29,627 nt of DNA from Conidiobolus incongruus B7586. Its lineage: Eukaryota > Entomophthoromycota > Entomophthoromycetes > Entomophthorales > Conidiobolaceae. Of the stretch, positions 1-9,726 are shown one piece after another. Position 1 is the first letter of the stretch. Each line of letters starts with the position of its first letter. Made by a program: the position numbers and the translations under genes. The DNA is taken from contig JNEM01009592.1 of the NCBI GenBank assembly GCA_000697335.1, positions 1 to 29,627 of the forward strand, in the 5' to 3' direction. The notes under the pieces were generated by a model. That model worked only from the letters and a program-made list of their open reading frames with translations, was not told the DNA's origin and ran no database searches.

Positions 1-780
1 ATAAATATTAAATAATTAAATTACCAAAATATATTATATATAAATATTTTTAACTTTATTTGAGATATATTAATAATTTTAATTTTTATTTGGTTTTTAT
101 CTATAAATTAATATATATAATTTTTATCTTTTATTTTTTTAAATCTTAGTAAATTATTATATATAAGCATATTTTATTACTTTTAGTTTTTTAAGATTAT
201 TTTGTTTAAGATTTGAAAATGGATTATTTATAAATTATTTTGTTTTTTTGGTTACATAATAATTCCTTATATTTTTTAAAATAAAATCTATTATTTTTTA
301 TTATAAAATTTTAACTCATTTAAAAAAAAGCTAATTTGAAGTTCCAATATTAAATTATGGTTTTATTTTTTAGTCTAGGCATTTAAGTATAGAAGTAATA
401 AGAAATAATTTAAAAAAAACTTATTTTTATAGTTAATAATACCTTCAATGATAATTGTTTTATTAATTTGTTTTAATACTAATTAGAAGCTATAACAGTT
501 ATATATTAGGTTTTAATCCAAAATCCCAAATAATTTTATATTTGAAAAATATCTTTTTAAAATACTTTATTTTTTGTTACTTTGAAAAGATTCTTGAATA
601 ATAAATTTCATTTTTTAAGTTGAATATTATTTTCACTTTTTTTAAAATTTGTTCAATATTGAATCAAATAAAACCAAATTCCTTTTGGAATTAATAAAAA
701 TCTAACATTTTAGGTTTATCTTAATATCTAAGGTTATTTGATCAGATTCCATCTTTTTTTCCCTTTAAAAACAAAAATAT
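1..780. other. A/T-rich spacer, no gene seen
   Basis: This stretch is dominated by A and T homopolymers and short words such as aattaatt. No frame on either strand stays open with normal codon choice, and I see no tRNA, repeat array or terminal repeat. It probably represents intergenic DNA downstream of whatever lies left of the window. Confidence 0.7.
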
Positions 781-792
781 AGTCATATTTTC

Positions 793-1110
793 TTATATTT
801 GACTAAGGATAATCACAATAATAATATGTCTAGCGTAGGATTGTCTGAAACTGAATGTTATTGTAAAATAATATCCAAGTATTTGTGTTGCTAGCAATAA
901 TTTAACTAGGCTTTGACCAAATATTGAAAGTTGTGTTGAGAACCAGTAGAAACTCAGGGAATAGAATATTTCAACTGTAATGATTGCTAACAAAAATTAA
1001 TGTAGGATCAAATAAATCATAATGATAAAAATATATTTTTCAAGCAAAAGTAATTATTAATTCTACTAACCTGAAGTTATGTTCATTAAAATTTTCCAAA
1101 AAACGTAATA
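793..1110 (-). pseudogene. Fragment of a multi-pass membrane protein (possibly GPCR-like), minus strand
   Basis: On the minus strand an open frame ends with a stop at 795-793. It encodes about 65 residues of strongly hydrophobic sequence resembling two membrane helices, including the stretches VKLLLATQILGYYF and FRQSYARHIIIVIIL. Upstream, a GT donor at 1070-1069 and an AG acceptor at 988-987 would join a further short exon (1110-1071, containing YYVFWKILMN) in the same phase through an 84-base intron. The frame then meets a stop at 1113-1111 and I find no acceptor, start codon or further exon. The residues are reminiscent of fungal seven-transmembrane receptors, but I cannot name the family. 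Either the rest of the gene is lost or it lies in exons I could not place. Composition is less A/T-biased than the spacer on either side, which supports a coding origin. Confidence 0.35.
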
Positions 1111-1199
1111 TTAGAAATTACAGTCATAAATAGATATTTTGATATTAATGCTGATTACATTATAATCTTATTTAAAATATTCAATAGCAAATTAGGATT

Positions 1200-1600
1200 T
1201 AGTATGTGATATTAAGTAATTAATCCTTTTCCTTAATCTATGATGCTCTTTGAGTTTTTTCTTTTATTTTATTAAAGTATATTGAAGGCTATGAGCAATC
1301 TATCTTACTGATGATTAAAGACTCAACTTTTGGCGATTCTTAGAATATGTATTTGTACTTAACAGCGATTCAATAAGATTTAATTGGATATTAAGGAGAT
1401 TGAAAGTCAAATAATTATCAAGAAATAAAATTTGATTTCGCCAATATGAGTAATTTTTGTTATGAAATAAATCAAATTTGAAAATGATGATGTCAACAAT
1501 AACAAAGAAAATTTCAAATTATTAGTAATTAATACGTCAATAATGGATTTGGATAAATTGATGATCGAATATATAAGATAATCAAATTGCCCTCTTATAT
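1200..1600 (+). other. Protein-like relics upstream of SOD2, unresolved
   Basis: Several short open stretches on the + strand look coding but lie in different frames. One near 1405-1470 reads through FDFANMSNFCYEI. Another, about 1480-1591, reads ENDDVNNNKENFKLLVINTS and ends at a stop at 1589-1591, only 33 bases before the SOD2 start. No splice arrangement that I tried joins them. The opposite strand is also open here (1613-1407, hydrophobic), which I take to be the antisense shadow. I do not recognise the family; a decayed gene is likelier than a live one, because SOD2's own promoter must lie in the same interval. Confidence 0.25.
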
Positions 1601-1624
1601 GTATTAAATCCATAATAAATCAAA

Positions 1625-2519
1625 ATGTTAAGAACAATTACTAAATTAGCTCAACCTCAAATTCCTCAAATTGCTCGTGCTTCATCCATTGCTGCTGCCG
1701 CTCGTAGCAAGCACACTTTGCCTGATTTACCATATGACTACAATGTAATTCAATTATTCATTTATTATTTCGTTAAACTAATGAATTCTTGTTTTAGGCT
1801 TTGGAACCCGTTATCTCTGCTGAAATTATGGAATTGCACCACTCCAAACACCACAATACTTATGTCAACCAATTAAATATTCTCGAAGAAAAGTACCAAC
1901 AAGCTCTCAAGGACAACAATATCACTGAACAAATTGCAATTCAATCTGGCTTAAAATTCAACGGAGGTGGTCATATCAACCACTCTATCTTCTGGACCAA
2001 TCTTGCTCCCGTCAGCCAAGGTGGTGGTGAACCTCCTAAAGGTATTCATACTCTTTGTATCTTACAAATTAAAATGTACTTATAAAACTTTTTTAGGTGA
2101 ATTGTTGGAAGCTATTAACAAGGAATTCGGTTCTCTTGACCAATTCATCACCAAGTTTAACACCCAAACTGCTGCTGTCCAAGGTTCTGGTTGGGGTTGG
2201 TTGGTAAGTTTATAATGTTTTATGTATATGAGCAATTAATTAACAATGTAATAGGGTTATAACACCACAGCCAAGCGTTTGGAAATCCTCACCAAGCCTA
2301 ATCAAGATCCCCTCACCGAATTAGTTCCTTTGTTGGGTATCGATGTTTGGGAACATGTAAGTTTGTAATATTTGTAAAGTAAATACCTTACTGACTATTT
2401 GATTTTAGGCCTACTATCTCCAATACAAGAATGTTCGTCCCGATTACTTAAAGGCTATCTGGCAAGTTGTTAACTGGAAGAACGTTGCTGAAAGATACCA
2501 AAAGGCTCTTCAAGGATAA
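1625..2519 (+). CDS. SOD2: Mitochondrial manganese superoxide dismutase
   Basis: It converts superoxide to hydrogen peroxide and oxygen in the mitochondrial matrix. Exons are 1625-1744, 1798-2041, 2097-2203, 2255-2356 and 2409-2519, all joined by GT-AG introns of 51-55 bases, giving 227 residues, normal for the family. Residues 1-28 are rich in Ala, Ser and Arg with no acid, a typical matrix presequence; the mature enzyme begins near [12 protein letters not shown]. The four metal ligands are present: His54 (LHHSKHH), His102 (INHSIFW), Asp187 and His191 (DVWEHAYY). Gln174 in NQDPL is the outer-sphere residue typical of the Mn enzyme. The [26 protein letters not shown] and INW blocks are intact. 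The start is the first ATG, directly ahead of the presequence. A possible AATAAA polyadenylation signal lies at 2578-2583. Confidence 0.97.
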
Positions 2520-4379
2520 GTTGATTTCATTTAGTATCATTTGCTATACAATTATAAATGGAATATAAAATATTTCTAATAAACTAACCCAATTTCAAAG
2601 TTTTTAAATGCCACTATACTTTTTTGCAAGTTTATCAATGAGATTTATTCTTTGTACCATACATGTACCTGTCAATATCTTGGTTTTGGTAATAATTGTT
2701 TGATCTTATAATATATAGGATTTGTTTTATTAGTCCTTGTAAATTAAATTTCCAATATCAACTTTGATATTTAATTGCTATATATAATTATTTTTAAATA
2801 TTATTTAATGTTATCGAAAATCAACAAATCTTATATCATATAAATCTTTCTGATTTTGAATATAATTTATATTATCAATTCAAAATCGCTTTTTTAGTTA
2901 TCGAGCTAATGTAAATCATAAAATGAAATGCGTATCTAAAATATAACTTTAAAAATGATTATTGTCTATAACAACAATCATACTACATTGCTATATTTCG
3001 ACCTTGACAATATAAAATTAATCAATAATACAAAAGTGAAATAGATTTTTAGTTTGCTGTTATTATGTAAAAAATTCTAAAATACATAATTGAAAACTTA
3101 ACTTAAAAAACCTCTGATATTTATTTTTTAATACATATTTTCTAAATATACAAGGCCTTAGTGATCAAATTGTCATCTGAATTAATTATTCTAAATATTG
3201 ACTTTGAATCAAAATACTAATGAAATTTATCATTGTTTAATCATTTCAAGTTTGTAAATGAAATTATTTTTAAAAATGAAAATTATCTGATATTGTTAAT
3301 AATTAATTTTCAAATTGAAAATATTGATATGATATGAAATACTAGTCAGTTCCTCAAAGCTTAAATCAGTTTGAATTTGCTAAATGTTACTCAAATTTAT
3401 AATAATACATTTAATTATTTAATTAGTTAATTAGTTAAAATATAGAGATTGGATATGGTGTTATTATAATTAGTCCAGAATATTATCAATACCCAAGTAT
3501 TATATATTAATTAATTAATATTTTATTTTACTCATCTTTTATTATTTATTACTGCTTTTAATGATAATATGAATTTTTCAAATTCAAATATTTAATTTGA
3601 ATAATGAAATTTTAGCCAAATTGAAACAACTGCTAATTCAAAGTTTTTGAACAGTTGCTAGCATTGAGAGAGGAACTTTAATTCAACTTTAATCTAATTA
3701 TGATTCTATTTTCATATTAAATCATAATGATTTTCTTTTAATGTAAATTAACAATTATCTCAATACCTTTAATAATATAATAATTTTTGATATTAAATTT
3801 CTCAAGTGAATAAATTTTTTTTAAATTCTATTCTATTAAATATATTTTTAATTAAAAATATTCAATCTTTGAATTTAATAATTAACTTTTTAGGTTAAAA
3901 TTTTAAAATACTGATAATGGGTAAATATATAACATATTGATTTTATAAATACCATATTATATATTACTTTAATTAGAACATGACAGGACTGATTGTAGGC
4001 ATTATCCATTCCTTACTGATTGGTGATATTCAATATGATATATGGAAATATTTGTAGCATGAATTAAATTTAATCGATTTTGAAGTTGTTTAAAGAATAT
4101 GATTTATTTTGAAAAAATAATAGTATTTTATTAATGTTAAATAATAAAAAGGATATTAGCTTACGAATATTAAAAATAAAAAAACATAGTTATATACTTA
4201 AAATTTATTTGTCTATTGTTAAGAAATTATTGTAATAAATGGTAAAGAAATTGGTTTATCTAAACAAAAAATTATAAAAATTAATAGAGCACGATAAATT
4301 TAGAATTTGAAAAAAATATTAAAATGAATATATAGAAGATGTATATAAATTGACAAAACATAAGATTCTGAAGGAAATA
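2520..4379. other. A/T-rich intergenic region
   Basis: The SOD2 3' untranslated region occupies the first part. After that I see only A/T-rich sequence with scattered short open stretches. One near 3601-3740 (for example NEILAKLKQLLIQSF) looks faintly protein-like but is interrupted every 10-20 codons, so I do not call it a gene. Confidence 0.65.
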
Positions 4380-4452
4380 TGTTTCCACTCGGGATTGAAC
4401 CGAGGACCTTGTGCGTGTGAAGCACACGTGATAGCCACTACACCATAGAAAC
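4380..4452 (-). tRNA. tRNA-Val (anticodon CAC)
   Basis: The reverse complement folds into a complete cloverleaf of 73 bases without an intron. The acceptor stem pairs GTTTCTA with TGGAAAC (one G-T pair), followed by discriminator A at 4380. The D arm contains the A box (GTGTAGTGG). The anticodon stem TGTGC/GCACA closes the loop TTCACAC, whose anticodon CAC (4419-4417) reads the valine codon GUG. The T arm CTCGG-TTCAATC-CCGAG carries a consensus RNA polymerase III B box (GGTTCAATCC, 4401-4392). The overall sequence closely resembles eukaryotic cytosolic tRNA-Val. A run of four T on the transcribed strand at 4358-4355, about 22 bases past the gene, could serve as a weak terminator. Confidence 0.96.
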
Positions 4453-5595
4453 ATACTTTAGGGAATCGAAAAGTATATATATCATAGATTGGATACTTTG
4501 AATTAATTTTTTTAAATTTATTCATAAATATTTTTAATTAATTTAAATTTCACATAAGTTTTTAGATTTTTCATATCTTTTATTTTTATTTATTCAATAT
4601 TATTCTCGAAATATCTCAAACTTTCAATATAATTTTTTTTCTCATTTTATTATCTCATCATGACATCATTTATTTTTATCTCTATTTTCATCATATATCT
4701 ACATATTACAATATTGAAATGTTCATTTAATTTCTAATAATACTGTAAAATTCTTTAATTATAATTTACAAGGTATTCAATATTTTCTTTGTATATCATA
4801 GTCATCTAGATTCTGTTGGTTAGAATTAACCAGCTACTCAAGGAAGAATATAATACAAAATGGTATAACTTATTTTAGATAATAGAATTAATAAATACTT
4901 ACTAATAGCATATTTAACATAATTTCGAATTTGATTTTTTTAAAGTGTAATGTGTTTAATAATAATGTAATTTTAATAAGTAATATAGTTTGTCAATAAA
5001 ATGAAGCATTCTCATAAATGAATATTATTCAAATACTTATATACTAAAATTTTATATTAATTCAAATCATTGCAATTAATATACTTTGATATTAATCTAC
5101 ACAATATCTTATTTTGAAATATAAAGCTATTACTTGATATTTTCTCAATTTGTTAAACTCCTTTGATTAAGGATTAGAGACTAGATTATGTTGAAAATAG
5201 TTTTTAAATCAAATTTAAAAAAATTTTCATAGATATTTTGTTAATGATATTTACAATATTTATATTCTGAATTGTTAAACAGATAGAAAAAATGCTCTGT
5301 TGTCTTCACGTGCGTTATATATAATTCTTTATTCAAAGACCTCAAAACATATTTAATGACTGTTAAGGATATTTAATAGCTATTTAAGATTTAATACCAA
5401 TAGCCAATATTTCTATGTCTTTTGTGAATTATAGATCGACTTAAGTAGAATACTTGAAATTATTCAAATTTACATTTTTCTACAAAATTAGATATTACAT
5501 ATTTTAGCTTCTAAATTTCAGTTTATTCTAGAAGATACTAAATTTAATATCTGAAAAATAACTCAAATAGTAAATTAGCAAATCAGCCAATCAAA
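4453..5595. other. A/T-rich intergenic region between tRNA-Val and SBA1
   Basis: No open frame with coding character is seen. A small perfect hairpin (TGGTTA-GAAT-TAACCA, about 4818-4833) and one CACGTG box (about 5307-5312) stand out from the A/T background, but neither is tied to a gene by position. A CCAAT box (5588-5592) opens the likely SBA1 promoter. Confidence 0.55.
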
Positions 5596-5605
5596 TGAAA
5601 TTTCC
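5596..5605 (+). promoter_or_regulatory. Candidate heat-shock element upstream of SBA1
   Basis: The ten bases TGAAATTTCC match two head-to-head nGAAn units (nGAAnnTTCn), the minimal heat-shock factor site, 97 bases ahead of the SBA1 start codon. The next five-base unit is only a partial match. In A/T-rich DNA such a match arises easily by chance, so the case rests mainly on the gene downstream being a chaperone cofactor. Confidence 0.3.
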
Positions 5606-5701
5606 TTGAGTTCATACGTAGACAGTGAAATCAGGATAAATATTGAAGATCAAACTCAGATTCTCTATTCTTGTTTGATTCAAACTTTTAAGCAATAAAA
5701 A

Positions 5702-6438
5702 ATGTCTACTACGTATGATAAATTATTAATATTAATACAATAATAACACCAACAGATATATCTAATAATATTCCTTTTTAGCGTATATCACCCTATCGTT
5801 TTATGGGCTCAAAGAACCAACGAAATTTATTTAACCATCGAGTTATCCGATATTAAAGATGAAAAAATTGACTTAACTACTACCAGTCTCAAATTTTCTG
5901 GTATTTCAGATGGAAAGCAATACCAATTCGAAATTGAATTTTTCGACGAAATTGACCCTGAAGTACTCTTCTTATTTATATTTCATTCTTATTAATACTA
6001 ATGAATTTATCTTAGCAATCACGTAGAGCTGTTACTCCAAGATCTATCTTTATGGTCCTTCGTAAATATAATTCTGATAAGGAATACTGGCCTAGACTTC
6101 AAAAGGACAAGGCTAAAATCAACTTCTTGAGGACTGATTTTGACCGTTGGATCGATGAAGACGAACAAGATGAAAAATCTACCGATATGAACGACATGAA
6201 CTTTATGGACTTCTCACAAATGGGCAGTGGCTTCCCTGGTGTAAGTAATTTCATTTTATTTTATGAATTTTTATTAATTCTGCTTAGGCTGAAGGTGATG
6301 ATTATGATGATGACCTTCCCGAGGAAGAGGAAGAGGAAGAAGAAGAGGAGGAGGAAGAAGCTAAAGCTGAAGCTCCCCAAGGTAAATGAATTATTGATTA
6401 ATTTCATTACATTTAATTAACTTTGATATTTAGAATAA
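5702..6438 (+). CDS. SBA1: p23/Sba1 Hsp90 co-chaperone
   Basis: It binds the ATP-bound Hsp90 dimer, slows ATP hydrolysis and stabilises client complexes in cytosol and nucleus. Exons are 5702-5712, 5782-5962, 6016-6240, 6288-6381 and 6434-6438, giving 171 residues. The first exon is only 11 bases (MST plus part of Thr4). Residues 5-110 form the CS/p23 beta-sandwich, starting VLWAQR and ending with the family signature YWPRLQKDKAKINFLRTDFD (88-107) followed by RWIDEDE. The tail has a Met/Gly-containing stretch and then an acidic run with 13 consecutive Glu (151-163). The end is uncertain: if the last intron (6382-6433, 52 bases) is not removed, translation stops at 6387-6389 and gives 172 residues ending QGK instead of QE. 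The intron size and TTTAG acceptor fit the other introns, so I prefer splicing. Confidence 0.95.
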
Positions 6439-8671
6439 TTAATTTATGATTGGGTCTAAGTAATGCTATGATATATGCACAAACTTTAAATTAATAAGCT
6501 TGCTTTTTCATTCGTGCCACATTTGTTGAAATATATATTTCTAATTTCTATAAGATTCGAAATATAAAATATATTTCAACTCAATTCAATACTCCATATT
6601 TTTATTCTACTATTAAAATCAAGCATCTTTGATTTTATATTTTATATTTTTCCCATCATATTGAATATAAGTAGAATTTCAGTAACTTAAGAATTTGATA
6701 CTCGTGTATACACTAAATTTAACTTTACATTTTTTAAATGCACCAACCTTTTATATTCTTTATTTGATTATCATTATATAAATTATTTTAAAGGATAGTT
6801 AATATTGTCCAGAAATAATCACTTGTAAAGTTTTAATTTATATAATATATTTTATTTTTTTATCAATATAACAACTATATTTTATTTTTATCTTATTACA
6901 AATTAACACATTTGTTATTTACCGAACATATTTGATAAATTTTCTAGTATGATGAATATATCATAATAACAATAACTTGTATCAAATATATCAATATGAA
7001 TTCTTTTACTAATTTACAATTAAAATAAATTGTTAAATATAAACAAGTTTATTAACTTTCCTTGTTTAAATACTTTAACACTGAAATATTAAGATACCAA
7101 ATAAATTTCAAATTTGAAATATTGACATTTAGAGATAGCGAATACTTGAATTATTTGATTAAAGTATTGACACATCCTTATTGAATATCCAATTAATAAT
7201 CGTTATTTATTTTTAAAACTATAATATATGAATATGAGGTATTGTTACAATATTTTGGGGGAAAAAATAGTATATAATTATGTCCATTTAGATAATAATT
7301 AGCTTTGATAAATTTGGAAATGCTAGCAAATTAAGCTATCCATATCCCAGAACTTTGAAAATAGTTGTAATTTAGATATAAATTCAATATTAAAATTAAT
7401 GATTAAAATCTGCAGCTAATGATGAATTAGTAATATTTTATATTTACTGTTTATTTAGATTTTTAATTTTACAATATGCAATTCTACTAATATATGAATT
7501 GAATGATTAATAACAGCAAATGTTATGTTAAACATCAAATTTAATTGATATACATGCTATTTTAATTATATATCAATAGCTATAAAGTGATCTATCATGT
7601 TTCTAGACTTGAAAAAGATTATGCACAATATACTTTGTAGCATCTTTTTCACTAAATTTATTAAATCTATTCAATAATATCGCCTCTACTATCTTTTATT
7701 AATGTGATTGGTCGTTTTGACATTATAAAAATCTTACCTAGTAAATATTATGATTAAACAGTAATTATTTCAGAATCAATCAGACAAATAAAGTATTATA
7801 TAAATATGTTATATGATTATATCATTACATCGCAAATCATAATTCAAAGGTTATAAAAACTATTTTTGAGACATAGACATTATAAACGATAATAGTAAAA
7901 ATAAATCCTTGTTAAATTTTTATAAAATCTAAACTTTTCAATTGTTACTCTTTTAAAATAATGACTTGTATTGAAATGTCAAATTTGAAATGGAACTACA
8001 TAATTAAAAACTAAATTCCACAGTTATTTCAACCATAAATTATACATAATTAAAACTAATATTGATATAATTCATAAACATTGCATTGATATATTATTAT
8101 AAATTATTTATGATTTTAATGAAATTAGAACTTGATCACATTAATATTTCAAAATTTTTTAAAAAATTTAAACGATTTATTCCTATAGTTAAGCAATTGC
8201 TCTCGGAAAAGTCCGGGAATACGAATAAAAACTGGGAATATGAACCTTGTATAAGAATAATACCCTAAAAGGTCCTAATTAATCACAAAAAACTCATATC
8301 TAAAGTGGAGAGGTTTCCATAAAAAATATCAATTTCCCATTTTTATTTAACCATTATATCTTTTAAAGTAGTTATCACAGCTATACTTGCATAGCATGCT
8401 CATTAAAGTCCAAGTAAATCATGATATATTAGTAAAATAAAGTGATCATTTAATATAGCATTTCATAAATACTAATGTTAAATCATAAAATAAAAATCAA
8501 GCCACATACACTCTACTGTAAGACTGCTATGATTAATTAGATTAATTGAATATTATCCATGATTAATCCACTTTCGGATGACATCACAAAAATAAACCAT
8601 AATTAATAATTAAAATATCTCTATATATTTATATCATCAGTTTAAATATTAATGTACTGAATTATTACAAA
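6439..8671. other. A/T-rich intergenic region between SBA1 and FAHD1
   Basis: About 2.2 kb of A/T-rich DNA. An open frame at 8086-8268 has Lys/Ile/Phe-heavy composition expected from A/T sequence and no family resemblance, so I leave it out. The last 500 bases are a little richer in G and C and probably carry the FAHD1 promoter; a CRE-like TGACATCA sits at about 8579-8586. Confidence 0.6.
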
Positions 8672-9726
8672 ATGAAAAATTTTATCAATCAAGGTAGGAA
8701 AATTATTGCTATTGGCAGAAATTTTGCGTAAGTGATATATCTAGCAAGTACACTATTGAAATCATATTAACGCTGATCAATATAGAGATCACGCTAAAGA
8801 ATTGGGAAATGCTGTTCCTAAAGCTCCCTTTTTCTTTTTGAAGCCTACCTCTTCTTATGTTCAAAATAACGGCAATATTGAAGCTCCCAAGGGCTGTGTT
8901 GTTCATTATGAAGGTAAATAATTGCTTTTATACTTATTTAAATTACCTAAACTAATAAATTAATAGTCGAATTGGGTGTTGTCATTGGAAAGGATGGTAG
9001 AGATATTCCTGCTAATAGAGCTGATGACTACGTTGCAGGTAATTGATCTATTGTCATTATATTGTATCATTTTTTAATCGATTCATTTTATATAGGCTAT
9101 GCTTTAGCTATTGATATGACCGCTCGTAACATGCAGGTAATCAATTCTTCAAATTAACATGAATATAAGATATTAATCAATAATCAGGATGATGTTAAGA
9201 AGAAAGGTCTACCTTGGTCAGCTGCTAAAGGCTTTGATACCTTCACTCCTATCGGGTAAATCGATTATCAAAATATATTTATACATGTATTAATCGAAAC
9301 CATTCAAGTGAATTCATTCCCAAGGCCAATTTAATTGATCCTCACAAAGTTAGACTTTGGCTAAAGGTAATATACTCCATTTGATTAAATTTAGTGGTTA
9401 TTAACATCGATTAGGTCAATGATGAAACCAGACAAGATGGTAATACCGAAGATATGATGTTCAAGTAAATAATGCGATTTTACCAAATAATACCACAACA
9501 GGCCTTAATAATTATTTATAGGATTCCTCAATTGATCGAACATGTTTCCAGCATTATGAGATTAGAAGCTGGCGATTTAATCTTAACTGGAACTCCTAAA
9601 GGAGTCGGTCCCGTCCAACCTGGTGAAACTATTACTGTTGGATTAGAATCTCAAGGCAAGGAATTATCTCGACTCCGCTTTCCAGTTATTGAACGTGCTG
9701 GAAACTTCGTCTATTCTGCTCCTTAA
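8672..9726 (+). CDS. FAHD1: FAHD1-type acylpyruvase / oxaloacetate decarboxylase
   Basis: A fumarylacetoacetate-hydrolase-fold enzyme that cleaves acylpyruvates and decarboxylates oxaloacetate, usually in mitochondria. Exons are 8672-8727, 8786-8913, 8967-9038, 9096-9136, 9188-9255, 9309-9366, 9415-9464 and 9522-9726; the introns are 48-58 bases and all phases match, giving 225 residues, about the length of human FAHD1. Divalent-metal ligands are Glu61 and Glu63 (HYEVELGVVIG) and Asp92 (AIDMTARN). The catalytic His-Glu pair of the lid corresponds to His21 and Glu24 in ADHAKE. The KKGLPW segment (104-109) and the DLILTGTPKGVGPV signature near the C terminus are intact. The start is the only ATG in frame near the conserved GRNFADH block; no long presequence is visible, so mitochondrial targeting is known for the family and not shown here. 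The fungal orthologue in yeast is FMP41. Confidence 0.95.

Noticed and set aside
4319-4525. Minus-strand open frame of 68 codons
   Set aside because: It runs across the tRNA-Val gene and has no protein-like conservation; the tRNA explains the conserved part.
8086-8268. Open frame of 60 codons on the + strand
   Set aside because: Lys/Ile/Phe-heavy composition as expected of A/T-rich DNA, no splice partners and no family resemblance.
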